This document shows positions 1-10,103 of a stretch of DNA of 64,000 nt, in pieces. The notes beneath the pieces are model-generated. The model made no database searches, was not told the origin of the DNA, and worked only from the letters and a program-made list of their open reading frames with translations. Origin of the DNA: an uncultured Prevotellaceae bacterium (lineage in GTDB: Bacteria; Bacteroidota; Bacteroidia; Bacteroidales; Bacteroidaceae); NCBI GenBank assembly GCA_947167515.1, contig CAMVIM010000013.1, forward strand, positions 1-64,000, in the 5' to 3' direction. A program made the position numbers and the translations under genes. The first letter of the stretch is position 1, and each line of letters starts with the position of its first letter.

Positions 1-417
1 ACAATAAAGGCATAGTAGTGATTCTTGGATAAATCACCCGTGTGGACGTTCCGATTGCGCTGTCTCCAAGGATACTTCAATTTACCAGATTTAGGAATCT
101 GAAGACCAACGTCGTAAACGTCCTTTTGGCGTATGACGGTCAATCGCCTACACGAGGCACACCGCGTTACAACGCCAAACCATCATGTAAAATCAATCCC
201 GCCATCCCTTCGGTGATGGGCTTCCTGCAGCCAACGCCGCACTTCGCCCATCGGGCTAACTGGATTTATGACCAGCACATGGGTGCAGCCTCTTTGAAAC
301 TGGACTATGTGCATGAGTCAGTTGCAAATGTACAAACATTTTTATTACATACCAAATATTTGCGAAAAAAATGTGGGGAGGGGTGTTGGTATCGTGTTGG
401 TGCACGACAGTATGTGC

Positions 418-510
418 AACGCCGTTGCTTATTTAATTGGTACGGCATACAGATTGTAATTGGTGTGGCGTACCAATTGAATATGGAACGGCGTAAAGCT
501 CGTAAGGGTT
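418..510. repeat. Copy A of a 93-bp palindromic intergenic repeat
   Basis: Reverse complement aligns without gaps to 40167-40259 at 73/93 identical positions (hand count). Confidence 0.75.
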
Positions 511-543
511 GTGGGGTCGTAAAAAAAGAAACAAGGGGTGGTA

Positions 544-592
544 AAAATAGGCAAGGGCGATTGGAATGGTGTAGTTCCAATCGCCCTTGCCT
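544..592 (-). terminator. Intrinsic terminator of the kpsF-like gene
   Basis: Perfect 17-bp stem ggcaagggcgattggaa / ttccaatcgcccttgcc, followed by a T-tract on the minus strand; lies just past the stop at 625. Confidence 0.8.
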
Positions 593-624
593 AAAGGATT
601 GTAATGAACCAATACAGACCTCGT

Positions 625-1569
625 CTAATTCATGATGGCAAAGTAATCGACGATGCCGACCAGTTTGCCGTGGTCGGTGACGAGGAGGGCATGAATCTTG
701 TGGTTGCGGAACATCTGCTGGATGGTGGTCAATTTGGTTTCGGGCGAAATGGTCTTGGGGGTGCGGGTCATGGCTTCGCTGACGGGCAGATTGATAAAGT
801 TCTCGCGAGCGCCTTCCACGGCACGACGGATGTCACCGTCGGTGATGATGCCAAGAATATTGTCACCATCCATCACCACGCCCAAGCCAAGTTTTCCACC
901 ACTGATAATCATGAGGGCGTCGGAGAGACGCATGGTGGGTGGCACAATGGGGAAATTGTCGGTGTACATCACGTCCTTCACACGAACCAAGAGTTTGCGT
1001 CCGAGCGAACCACCTGGATGGAACAGGGCAAAGTCTCTGGCCTTGAACTTGCGTACCTCCATCAGGGCACAAGCCAGCGCATCGCCCATCGCCATAGCGG
1101 CGGTGGTACTGGAGGTTGGAGCTAAATTAAGAGGACAGGCTTCACGCTCCACGTTGCACAGGATGTGGTAGTCGGAGTGTTGTGCCAGTAAGGAATTGGC
1201 ATCACCCGTAATGGAGACGATGGGAATGTGGCGGTCTTCGAGCGAAGCGATGATACGAAGAAGTTCGTCTGTGTTGCCCGAATTGCTAATCATGAGCAAC
1301 ACGTCGTCGTTCATAATCATACCGAGGTCGCCATGCAGGGCATCGAGGGCATTGAGATAAATAGCAGGAGTGCCTGTGGAAGCGAGGGTGGCAGCAATTT
1401 TAGCACCGACATGTCCCGATTTACCCACTCCTGTCACCACGACATGCCCGGTGCAGTGATGAATGATGTCCACCACCTGCTCGAAGTTGTTGTCCAACTG
1501 CGGAATGAGGTCGAGCAAGGCTTGGGCTTCGTCACGCAAGCAACGCTCTGCATATATCTTTGAGTTCAT
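625..1569 (-). CDS. kdsD: KpsF/GutQ family arabinose-5-phosphate isomerase (SIS + CBS domains)
   Basis: 314-aa ORF with SIS motif VVVTGVGKSGHVGAKIAATLASTGTPA and C-terminal CBS pair; adjacent to kdsA. Confidence 0.93.
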   Translation of the reverse strand: MNSKIYAERCLRDEAQALLDLIPQLDNNFEQVVDIIHHCTGHVVVTGVGKSGHVGAKIAATLASTGTPAIYLNALDALHGDLGMIMNDDVLLMISNSGNTDELLRIIASLEDRHIPIVSITGDANSLLAQHSDYHILCNVEREACPLNLAPTSSTTAAMAMGDALACALMEVRKFKARDFALFHPGGSLGRKLLVRVKDVMYTDNFPIVPPTMRLSDALMIISGGKLGLGVVMDGDNILGIITDGDIRRAVEGARENFINLPVSEAMTRTPKTISPETKLTTIQQMFRNHKIHALLVTDHGKLVGIVDYFAIMN

Positions 1570-1644
1570 AGGAAAAAGTCTGTCAATTAGCCATTTGTTT
1601 TTGAAGCCAGAACCATCAAGTTTATCAAGTTATATCTTGAACAC

Positions 1645-2421
1645 TTAATTCATCAGGCAAGAACTCTCATCCATCAGGCTGGCGATGACTCTATCGAGGT
1701 CGCTCAGATAGAGCATATTAGGTCCATCAGAAAGGGCGTTGTCTGGATCGGGATGCACCTCGAAGAAGAATCCGTTGGCACCAAAAGCCTTGGCTGCCAA
1801 TGCCATAGCAGGCACAAACTCACGATTTCCTCCCGTCTTGCCACCAGCGGCACCAGGACGCTGGACGGAGTGGGTGCAGTCCATGATGACGGTGTCGGTG
1901 AAGCGGTGCATATCAGCTATGTTGCGAAAATCGACGGCAAGGTTGTTGTAGCCATAGATGTTGCCACGTTCGGTCAGCCATACATTGTCGTTACCGCTCT
2001 CGCGCACTTTCTGTACAGGAAACTCCATGTCCAACCCCGAAAGGAACTGCGCCTTCTTGATGTTGACGATGCGGCCTGTTCGGGCGGCAGCCACCAGCAG
2101 GTCAGTCTGTCGGCAAAGGAAGGCTGGAATCTGCAGCACGTCAGCCACTTCACCAGCAGGTTGAGCCTGATAGCTCTCGTGGATGTCGGTGAGGATGCGG
2201 AGTCCATACTTTTCCTTGATGTTGGAGAGCATCAGCATGCCTTTCTCCAGTCCTGGCCCACGATAGGAGTGGATGGAGGTACGATTGGCCTTGTCGAAAG
2301 AAGACTTGAAGATGATGTCGAGGTCATACTTTTCGTTGAGTCGCACCAATTCCTGAGCCACCTCTTCGAGGCAGTCCATCGACTCAATGACACAGGGACC
2401 TGCTATGATGGTTGGTTGCAT
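1645..2421 (-). CDS. kdsA: 2-dehydro-3-deoxyphosphooctonate aldolase (KDO-8-P synthase)
   Basis: MQPTIIAGPCVIES..., FKSSFDKANRTS; start placed at the internal Met (cat 2419-2421). Confidence 0.95.
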   Translation of the reverse strand: MQPTIIAGPCVIESMDCLEEVAQELVRLNEKYDLDIIFKSSFDKANRTSIHSYRGPGLEKGMLMLSNIKEKYGLRILTDIHESYQAQPAGEVADVLQIPAFLCRQTDLLVAAARTGRIVNIKKAQFLSGLDMEFPVQKVRESGNDNVWLTERGNIYGYNNLAVDFRNIADMHRFTDTVIMDCTHSVQRPGAAGGKTGGNREFVPAMALAAKAFGANGFFFEVHPDPDNALSDGPNMLYLSDLDRVIASLMDESSCLMN

Positions 2422-2434
2422 AGGGCTGGGGATT

Positions 2435-2869
2435 TTAGAAAGGATAAACGTCGTTGTTTTCAGAAGGAGAAACAGCTGCAGGGGTCTCCTGCTGAGGAGA
2501 AAGCTGTGGGGATGAGGTTGCAGACGAGCCTTGGCCAGAGGGTTTAGGTGACAACATTTCCATGTTATCAACCATAATTTCGACGGTTTTCCTGCTGATG
2601 CCCTGACGGTCTGTCCAGTCGCGCGACTGTAACTTTCCCTCCACATAAAGGCGGTCGCCCTTGCGCACAAACTTCTCCACCACTTCGGCCTGCTTGCGCC
2701 AAAAGATGCAAGTGTGCCACTCCGTGCGGTCAGGCACCTGCGTGCCATTCTGCAAGGTGTAGCCCCGTTCGGTGGTGGCCAGTCGTACTTGTGCCACACA
2801 CACACCCTGGTCGAGATATTTCACCTGTGGGTCTGCCCCCACATTTCCAATAAGCATTACTTTATTCAT
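2435..2869 (-). CDS. ssb: Single-stranded DNA-binding protein
   Basis: [18 protein letters not shown]-fold start; C-terminal acidic tip ENNDVYPF. Confidence 0.95.
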   Translation of the reverse strand: MNKVMLIGNVGADPQVKYLDQGVCVAQVRLATTERGYTLQNGTQVPDRTEWHTCIFWRKQAEVVEKFVRKGDRLYVEGKLQSRDWTDRQGISRKTVEIMVDNMEMLSPKPSGQGSSATSSPQLSPQQETPAAVSPSENNDVYPF

Positions 2870-3942
2870 AGTATCACTGTTTTATTCATTAGATAATGGT
2901 CTAGTATCGTCATGGCGGCCATCGCTTCCACCACAGGCACAGCACGAGGCAAGACACAGGGGTCATGGCGGCCTTTCACTTCGAGGGTGATCTCATGCCC
3001 ATCCTTCGTCACCGTTTGCTGTGGACGCAGTTGTGTGGCCACAGGCTTGAATAGCACACGGAAGTGGATGTCCTGCCCGTTGGAGATGCCACCCTGAATA
3101 CCGCCTGAATGGTTTGTGCGGGTGCTGATACGACCTGCATCGTTGAAAAAGATGTCGTTCTGCTCTGAACCTCGCTGCCCCACTCCACTGAATCCTTCGC
3201 CATACTCAAACCCCTTCACGGCGTTGATGCCCAACATGGCTGCACCCAGGTCGGCATGGAGTTTGGAGAAGGCCGGTTCGCCCAATCCTGTGGGACAGCC
3301 CTGAATGACACAGGTGATGATGCCTCCGATGGTATCGCCATCGGCTTTCACATCCAAAATCAGCTTTTCCATGCGCTCAGCCACCTCCGAGTCTGGACAA
3401 CGCACAGGGTTCTGCTCTATCTGCGAAAAGTCATATTTCCGATAGTCACGGTCAATCGCGACATCGCCCACCTGAGAGGTGTAGGCTGTGACGCTGATGC
3501 CTAACTGACGTAATGCCAACTTGGCCAATGCGCCTCCCACGCAGCGTGAGATGGTTTCACGTGCCGAAGAGCGTCCACCTCCTCGATAGTCGCGAAGTCC
3601 ATACTTCTGCGTGTAGGTGAAATCGGCATGGGAGGGTCGGAAGACATTCCGCACATTCTCATAGTCGCTGGAATGCTGGTTGGTGTTTCTTACCATGAAA
3701 CCGATGGGGCATCCTGTGGTCTTGCCTTCAAACACACCTGAAAGCAACTCCACTCGGTCACCTTCCTGACGTCCTGTTGTGATGCGGCTTTGTCCAGGAC
3801 GGCGACGGTCCAATTCTGACTGGATAAAACCCACATCGACCGCAATACCCGCAGGCATGCCGTCCACCACTCCACCAATGGCAGCCCCGTGGCTTTCACC
3901 ATAAGTGGTCAGCGTAAAAATATGTCCAAACGTATTTCTCAT
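2866..3942 (-). CDS. aroC: Chorismate synthase
   Basis: [19 protein letters not shown] and [11 protein letters not shown] motifs; start at cat 3940-3942. Confidence 0.96.
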   Translation of the reverse strand: MRNTFGHIFTLTTYGESHGAAIGGVVDGMPAGIAVDVGFIQSELDRRRPGQSRITTGRQEGDRVELLSGVFEGKTTGCPIGFMVRNTNQHSSDYENVRNVFRPSHADFTYTQKYGLRDYRGGGRSSARETISRCVGGALAKLALRQLGISVTAYTSQVGDVAIDRDYRKYDFSQIEQNPVRCPDSEVAERMEKLILDVKADGDTIGGIITCVIQGCPTGLGEPAFSKLHADLGAAMLGINAVKGFEYGEGFSGVGQRGSEQNDIFFNDAGRISTRTNHSGGIQGGISNGQDIHFRVLFKPVATQLRPQQTVTKDGHEITLEVKGRHDPCVLPRAVPVVEAMAAMTILDHYLMNKTVIL

Positions 3943-4511
3943 TAGTGGCATCCTCCACAACCGCCTCCGCAGCCACCACAACTGCCACAATCGCCACCCT
4001 CGCAGCAATCAGATTCGCTTGCGGAATTGAGCGAGGCAGAGATCTCCTCGTTGGTGGCAGGGCGGTTTTCTATCACATGACCGACAAAATGGAGGTCTTG
4101 ACCTGCATACGGATGGTTCAGGTCGATGGTGATTGCATCTTTCTTTATCTCGATGACGGTTGCCCTGAAACGGGTGCCGTCCTCTGCCGTCATGGGCACA
4201 ACGGCTCCTTCGTGTACATAATTATAGTTGATTTTACCATCTATCATGAAGACCGATTCGGGCACATCGAACATCAGTTCGTCGTTGAACTCGCCATAAG
4301 CGTCGGCACTGGGAATGACGAAGTCGAACTCATCGCCACGTGCAAGACCTTTCACATTGTCCTCAAACTTGGAAAGCACAAGCCCCAGTCCTGTGATAAA
4401 CTGGAACGGATGACGACGATTGGTCACCTCGATGGGTTCTTCGTCCTCTTCACCATTGTCGATGGTGTAGAGTCTATATGCTACAGTCATCAAGTTGTTT
4501 TCTACTGCCAT
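3942..4511 (-). CDS. slyD: FKBP-type peptidyl-prolyl isomerase, SlyD-like, with Cys/His/Gly metal-binding tail
   Basis: SlyD-type FKBP core; tail [21 protein letters not shown]. Confidence 0.9.
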   Translation of the reverse strand: MAVENNLMTVAYRLYTIDNGEEDEEPIEVTNRRHPFQFITGLGLVLSKFEDNVKGLARGDEFDFVIPSADAYGEFNDELMFDVPESVFMIDGKINYNYVHEGAVVPMTAEDGTRFRATVIEIKKDAITIDLNHPYAGQDLHFVGHVIENRPATNEEISASLNSASESDCCEGGDCGSCGGCGGGCGGCH

Positions 4512-4622
4512 AAGATAATTGCAAAATATTGTGTAATTGTTGATTGAGATTGCAAAGGTACGATAAACGAAGGAAAAAACAAAACAAAAAACGTGTTTTT
4601 TTCAGATGTCCATAAAATTGCT

Positions 4623-4630
4623 TACCTTTG
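4623..4630 (+). promoter_or_regulatory. Bacteroidota-type -7 element (TACCTTTG)
   Basis: TACCTTTG matches TAnnTTTG, ~35 nt upstream of the 4663 start. Confidence 0.5.
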
Positions 4631-4662
4631 CAAAAAATCTGCAAATCAACTACAAAAACATC

Positions 4663-5403
4663 ATGAGATACGGAACAATCGCCACCCTGACCGCCCTTCT
4701 CCTGTTTGCTGCATGCCAGCACACTACCAAGAAAGAACAGGAGCAGCTAAAAGGGGCAGAAACAGGGCAACCAGTTAAAAGCCCAAAGAATATCATCCGA
4801 AAGCACATCAGCATCCCTTCCGAGTTCAATCACCTGACCAACCTCGGCTGTGTTGACATCATCTACACGCAAGGCAACTTCAACATCGAGGTGGAGGGTG
4901 ACAGCACGATGGTGAACTATCTGCAAGCGAATTTCGACAGCAATCTGCTCACCGTCAGCATCAAGTCGGATGGCAACTCCGACCTGAATCCATACGGCAA
5001 CACAAGCAACGTGAAGATGTACATTTCGTCGCCCGACCTCAGATGTGTGAGCGTGTGCGGCAACGGGAACTTTGAGAGTCTGGGCACCTGGCGCAACGAA
5101 GATATCCTGCTGGGCATGATCGGAACGGGAAGCATGAAGTTGGCCAAAGTCGAATGCACCACGTTCAGTCTTCAGAGCACCGATGGGGGAAGCTTCACCG
5201 TCGCAAACCTCAAGGCAGACGATGCCGCCATCTTCTCCACCAGCACAGCCCGCATCGAGGCAGATGTGAATGTGAACAATCTGACCGTCCTCAACGAGGG
5301 CAAGCAAATCATGAAACTGACAGGTACGGCATCGAAACTGCTGGTCAAGAATCCCAAAGATCCCAACCTGACGATGGAGGTGACCACTCCTCCTATCCGA
5401 TAG
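4663..5403 (+). CDS. Putative lipoprotein, DUF2807 (GIN domain)-like
   Basis: Signal peptide with lipobox LLFAACQH, then β-rich repeats typical of DUF2807. Confidence 0.7.
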   Translation: MRYGTIATLTALLLFAACQHTTKKEQEQLKGAETGQPVKSPKNIIRKHISIPSEFNHLTNLGCVDIIYTQGNFNIEVEGDSTMVNYLQANFDSNLLTVSIKSDGNSDLNPYGNTSNVKMYISSPDLRCVSVCGNGNFESLGTWRNEDILLGMIGTGSMKLAKVECTTFSLQSTDGGSFTVANLKADDAAIFSTSTARIEADVNVNNLTVLNEGKQIMKLTGTASKLLVKNPKDPNLTMEVTTPPIR

Positions 5404-5412
5404 AAGGTCAAA

Positions 5413-5457
5413 AAAAGGAATCCGCTTGTCCCTTTCGAGACACGCGGATTCCTTTTA
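5413..5457. terminator. Bidirectional intrinsic terminator between convergent genes
   Basis: aaaaggaatccgc / gcggattcctttt stem between the 5403 stop and valS stop. Confidence 0.8.
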
Positions 5458-5512
5458 TTGTATAGGCGGATTCTTTTAGATTCTTTTCATTATATTTTAT
5501 AATGTATAGACA

Positions 5513-8263
5513 TCACTTCTTCAGCTTCGCGATGCTCTCAGTCAAAGCTGCAATCTTCGTCTCGGCATCGCTCTGCTTTTTACGCTCCAGTTCCACCACC
5601 TGAGCAGGTGCATTAGCCACGAAACGCTCGTTGCTGAGTTTCTTCTTCACACCCACCAGAAAGCCTTGCAGGTGTTTCAGTTCCGCCTCCATCTTGGCGA
5701 TTTCGGCTTCTGCATCGATGAGGTTACCCAACTGCACAGCATATTCTGTGGTGCCAATCAAGAAGTTTGAAGTGCCGTCACTCTTAGCCTGTACATACTG
5801 AATGTCAGCCAGCGAAGCCATCTTCTTGATGATAGGTCCGAGTGCTGGACACTTGGTCACATTCTTGTCATCCGCACCGCTGACAACCACCTCAAGAGTG
5901 AGGGGTTCGCGTGGCGAGATGTTTTTGCTCTGACGTACGGCACGAACTCCAGAAATGACTTGCTTAGCCTCTTCAACCTGAGCCATCAGCTGTGCATCGG
6001 CTTCTGTTGGAGCATCAAGAATAAGGGTTTCCACCATGATGCTCTCGCCATCCTTGCGCTCTGCGATGTGCTGATAAAGTTCTTCGGTGATGAAAGGCAT
6101 GAAGGGGTGGATAATCTTCATCAACTGCTCAAAGAACTGGAGCGTGGCCTTGTAAGTGGCGACATCAATCGGAGCCTGATAAGCAGGCTTAATCATCTCC
6201 AGATACCAACCAGAGAACTCGTCGGTGAAGAGTTTGAAGGCAGCCATCAGAGCTTCGTTCAGACGATACTTCGAATAGAGGTCGTTGATGTCGGCCAAGG
6301 CAGTCTTGATGACAGCCTCCATCCACGCAATGGTCTTCTTGTTCTCGGCTGGCTGCTCAAGACCTTCATTCACTTCCCAACCCTGCACCAGACGGAACGC
6401 ATTCCAAATCTTGTTGCAGAAGGCGGCACCCTGCTGACAGAGCTGCTCGTCGAAGAGGATGTCATTGCCTGCAGGAGCAGACAGCAGCATGCCCATGCGC
6501 ACACCATCGGCACCATACTTCTCGATGAGTCCCAGCGGATCGGGCGAATTGCCGAGCGACTTCGACATCTTACGTCCCAGTTTGTCGCGCACCACTCCCG
6601 TGAAATACACATTGCGGAAAGGCACGTCCTTCATATATTCCTCACCAGCCATGATCATGCGAGCCACCCAGAAGAAGATGATGTCGGGAGCCGTCACAAG
6701 GTCACAAGTGGGATAATAGTAGTTGATTTCCTCGTTGCCGGGATTGTTGATGCCGTCGAAGAGAGAGATAGGCCAGAGCCATGAAGAGAACCATGTGTCG
6801 AGCGCATCCTCGTCGTGACGCAGCTGATCGATGGTGATGTTCTCATAGCCAGGAATCTTCTTCGCCTCTTCCAGCGCCTCCTCGGCAGTAAGAGCCACCA
6901 CATACTTCTCCTCTTCCTCCTCATCAGTGGGCAGGAAATAGGCAGGGATGCGGTGTCCCCACCACAACTGGCGGCTGATGCACCAGTCCTGAATGTTCTC
7001 CATCCAGTTGCGGTAGGTGTTCACATATTTAGTTGGATAGAACTTAATCTTACCTTCCAGCACAGGTGGCAGGGCGATGTCGGCAAAGTGCTTCATGGAG
7101 AGGAACCACTGCTTGCAGAGACGAGGCTCCACAGCCGTGTCCTGATTGCGCTCCGAATAGCCCACCTTATTGTCATAGTCCTCAATCTTCTCCATCAAGC
7201 CCGCTGCCTGCAGGTCGATGGCAATCTGCTTGCGCACCTCCATGCGGTCTTGACCCACATAGAGTCCTGCCTCCTCGGAGAGGGTGCCGTCAGGATTGAA
7301 GATGTCGATGGTGTCGAGGTTATGTGCCTTACCCAATGCGTAGTCGTTCACGTCGTGGGCAGGTGTGACTTTCAGACAGCCCGTACCAAACTCGATGTCC
7401 ACATAGCGGTCTTCAATGACAGGGATGACACGGTTCACCAGCGGCACAATCACCTTGTGACCTCTCAGCCACTGGTTCTTCGGGTCTTTGGGGTTGATAC
7501 ACATGGCTGTATCTCCCATGATGGTTTCAGGACGTGTGGTTGCCACCACAGCATAGTAACCCTTCGCATCCTTATGAATCACATTACCCTCCTTCTCCAG
7601 TTCGTCGATGGACACCTTGCCACCCACTGACTGAAGGTTTTCGGGGTCAGCCACATAATATTTCAGATGGAACAGGTGGCTCTTCTCGTCACGATAAATC
7701 ACCTCCTCGGTAGAAAGCACCGTCTGTGCCTTGGGGTCCCAGTTGACCATACGGAGACCACGATAGATGAGTCCCTTTTTGTAGAGGTCAACAAACACCT
7801 TCAGCACACTCTCGCTGCGCTTCTCGTCCATCGTGAACGCCGTTCTGTCCCAGTCGCATGAAGCACCCAGATGGCGCAGCTGCTTCAGGATGATGCCACC
7901 GTGCTCGTCTGTCCAAGCCCATGCATGCTTCAAGAACTCCTCACGAGTGAGGTCACGCTTCTTGATGCCCTGCTCAGCCAGACGGTTCACCACCTTCGCC
8001 TCCGTAGCAATAGAAGCATGGTCAGTGCCAGGCACCCAGCAAGCATTCTTGCCGTCAATACGGGCCTTACGGATGAGAATATCCTGAATCGTGTTGTTGA
8101 GCATGTGCCCCATGTGCAGCACACCCGTCACGTTGGGTGGCGGAATCACAATCGTATAGGGTTCACGACCATCAGGCTTGCTCGCAAAGAGCTTGTGATC
8201 CAGCCAGTACTGGTACCACTTTCCCTCCACCTCGGAAGGGTTATAATTTTTTGCTAATTCCAT
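5513..8263 (-). CDS. valS: Valyl-tRNA synthetase
   Basis: [13 protein letters not shown] (HIGH) and [12 protein letters not shown] (KMSKS); C-terminal coiled coil; start at cat 8261-8263. Confidence 0.97.
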   Translation of the reverse strand: MELAKNYNPSEVEGKWYQYWLDHKLFASKPDGREPYTIVIPPPNVTGVLHMGHMLNNTIQDILIRKARIDGKNACWVPGTDHASIATEAKVVNRLAEQGIKKRDLTREEFLKHAWAWTDEHGGIILKQLRHLGASCDWDRTAFTMDEKRSESVLKVFVDLYKKGLIYRGLRMVNWDPKAQTVLSTEEVIYRDEKSHLFHLKYYVADPENLQSVGGKVSIDELEKEGNVIHKDAKGYYAVVATTRPETIMGDTAMCINPKDPKNQWLRGHKVIVPLVNRVIPVIEDRYVDIEFGTGCLKVTPAHDVNDYALGKAHNLDTIDIFNPDGTLSEEAGLYVGQDRMEVRKQIAIDLQAAGLMEKIEDYDNKVGYSERNQDTAVEPRLCKQWFLSMKHFADIALPPVLEGKIKFYPTKYVNTYRNWMENIQDWCISRQLWWGHRIPAYFLPTDEEEEEKYVVALTAEEALEEAKKIPGYENITIDQLRHDEDALDTWFSSWLWPISLFDGINNPGNEEINYYYPTCDLVTAPDIIFFWVARMIMAGEEYMKDVPFRNVYFTGVVRDKLGRKMSKSLGNSPDPLGLIEKYGADGVRMGMLLSAPAGNDILFDEQLCQQGAAFCNKIWNAFRLVQGWEVNEGLEQPAENKKTIAWMEAVIKTALADINDLYSKYRLNEALMAAFKLFTDEFSGWYLEMIKPAYQAPIDVATYKATLQFFEQLMKIIHPFMPFITEELYQHIAERKDGESIMVETLILDAPTEADAQLMAQVEEAKQVISGVRAVRQSKNISPREPLTLEVVVSGADDKNVTKCPALGPIIKKMASLADIQYVQAKSDGTSNFLIGTTEYAVQLGNLIDAEAEIAKMEAELKHLQGFLVGVKKKLSNERFVANAPAQVVELERKKQSDAETKIAALTESIAKLKK

Positions 8264-8284
8264 TGGTTCTTGAATTTTTGGCGG

Positions 8285-8292
8285 CAAAGGTA
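8285..8292 (-). promoter_or_regulatory. Bacteroidota-type -7 element for valS
   Basis: caaaggta = TACCTTTG on minus strand upstream of valS. Confidence 0.5.
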
Positions 8293-8403
8293 CAAAAAAA
8301 TCGGCGAAGTGAGCGAATAGAAAGCCTGTTTTCTATTCCAATCACAAGAATTTTACACAAATACCTCATGAGTGAGAGAAGTTTAAGACGATGCATGACA
8401 TCG

Positions 8404-9789
8404 TCACACTTCGTCCACCCACCTTCTCAATTTTTCTTTCATGACGTTCCAAAACGAGCCTCTTTTCATTCTGAGTTCCGTAGCCTCTTCTTCGTCATCA
8501 GCATCATCCCCAGCATCTTCTTCCGCCTCTTCTGGAGTTTTCACCCCAGGCGTGCCTTCATCAGACGCCAGAGGTTCCTCTTCCCCTGCTTCTTCCTGAG
8601 TCTGCTCACTCTCATCCTCTTCGTCTTCTTCCATCTTATCCGCTTGCTGTTCCGCACGGGGAGCACTTGCATAGTATTTCTCTCGCAGACTCTGCAACAG
8701 CCGCTTCTCATCCGACATTTCCTCCTCACCCGACGGGCAGTCCGCCTGATCAAAACCCGTAGCCACAATCGCCACCTTGATTTCATCCTCCAAGTCATCG
8801 TCCTGATAATGCCCCCAAAGCACCTCGACATTCTCGTCAAAGTCCTCCATGAAGGCATTGATTTCACGCAGTTCGGACATCTTCGCAGGATTTTTCTTGC
8901 CACTATATACTATATATAATAGTCGCTTGGTCTTCTGTTTGTCCATGTTGGCAATCAGCGGAGAGTTCACAGCCTCCGACATAGCCTTTAGAATGCGCTG
9001 TTCGCCACTCGCTTTTGCCACAGAAACAATCGCCGCTCCGCCATCTTTCATCACCGTCTTCACATCTTCAAAATCTCGATTCACCTTACCTCGCACCGTG
9101 ATAATCTCTGCAATCGTCTTGGTGGCAATGGTCAGCACCTCATCTGCCTTCAGCATTCCCTCATCCCAATCCAACTGCACATAACGCGAATCCTCCAGCA
9201 ACTTCTCGTTGTTAATCACAATCAGCGAATCCACACACTTCCTCATAGCCTCAAGTCCCTTCAGAGCGATGTTGATGCGCTTTGGCCTCTCCATCAAAAA
9301 AGGCAATGTCACCACACCCACGGTCAGAATACCCATTTCCTTCGCCACACGCGCAATTACAGGAGCGGCACCTGTTCCCGTACCACCACCCAGTCCTGCC
9401 GTAACGAACACCATCTTCGTGTCGCCCTCCAGCATCGCCTTGATGTCATCCAGATTCTCCTCTGCCTTTTTCCGTCCCACTTCGGGGTCGCCACCGGCAC
9501 CCAAGCCATCGCCCAGCTGAATCTTGTTCGGCACCTTGTTCGGTACCAGCACCTGGCTGTCCGTGTTGACCACCACGAAAGAGACATTCTTCACGCCCAC
9601 TTCCCACATGTGCTGCACAGCATTTCCGCCGCCACCACCGACACCAATCACTTTGATAATTCTCTCCGACTTGTCCTCAATAGGAAAATTGAAAGGAGGC
9701 AACTCATCCTCCTTGTGCGAGCCAATCAGCCCTGCAGTACAGTCCGTCCGAATCAGGCCCTGCACTCCTGCATTTTCTTTCATCATCAA
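8404..9789 (-). CDS. FtsZ-family protein with long acidic C-terminal tail, divergent
   Basis: Tubulin signature GGGTGTGAAPV, GAGGDPEVGR; C-terminal EEDEEDESEQ...GDDADDEEEATELRMKRGSFWNVMKEKLRRWVDEV. Confidence 0.88.
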   Translation of the reverse strand: MMMKENAGVQGLIRTDCTAGLIGSHKEDELPPFNFPIEDKSERIIKVIGVGGGGGNAVQHMWEVGVKNVSFVVVNTDSQVLVPNKVPNKIQLGDGLGAGGDPEVGRKKAEENLDDIKAMLEGDTKMVFVTAGLGGGTGTGAAPVIARVAKEMGILTVGVVTLPFLMERPKRINIALKGLEAMRKCVDSLIVINNEKLLEDSRYVQLDWDEGMLKADEVLTIATKTIAEIITVRGKVNRDFEDVKTVMKDGGAAIVSVAKASGEQRILKAMSEAVNSPLIANMDKQKTKRLLYIVYSGKKNPAKMSELREINAFMEDFDENVEVLWGHYQDDDLEDEIKVAIVATGFDQADCPSGEEEMSDEKRLLQSLREKYYASAPRAEQQADKMEEDEEDESEQTQEEAGEEEPLASDEGTPGVKTPEEAEEDAGDDADDEEEATELRMKRGSFWNVMKEKLRRWVDEV

Positions 9790-10042
9790 TTCTCAGATAT
9801 TAAAATGTTTTACAAGAAATTTTGCCAACCCTCCTTGGGGTTGGCTTCTCACTCTATCATATATTCTCGGCCACAAAGTTACGAAAAAGAAGCAAAACCA
9901 CAACATTCTCCCCGCACTTTTTTTTACAAAACTAAAAAAAATCTTTCTTCTCTATTCTAATTTTACAAAAGTGCAGACAAGGTTCTCGCATGAAAGAAAA
10001 AAGGAAGAAGAATCCTTTGTATGTAAATTCTTCTCGAAAAAG

Positions 10043-10075
10043 TTTGATATAAATCCAAGATAATTCGTATCTTTG
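10043..10075 (+). promoter_or_regulatory. Bacteroidota-type promoter for the dipeptidase gene
   Basis: TTTG (10043-10046), 21-nt spacer, TATCTTTG (10068-10075). Confidence 0.6.
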
Positions 10076-10103
10076 CCCTCAAAATAGACAAACTTCAGCC
10101 ATT

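Noticed and set aside
1-182. Open minus-strand frame running off the left edge (…RCASCRRLTVIRQKDVYDVGLQIPKSGKLKYPWRQRNRNVHTGDLSKNHYYAFI)
   Set aside because: Looks partly coding-like (weak resemblance to TGD motifs of RNA-guided nuclease relatives) but too short and incomplete to assign; needs sequence left of the window.
1645-2805. 386-aa ORF as a fused ssb-kdsA-frame protein
   Set aside because: The upstream part is an out-of-frame read through ssb; KdsA begins at the internal MQPTIIAGPCV.
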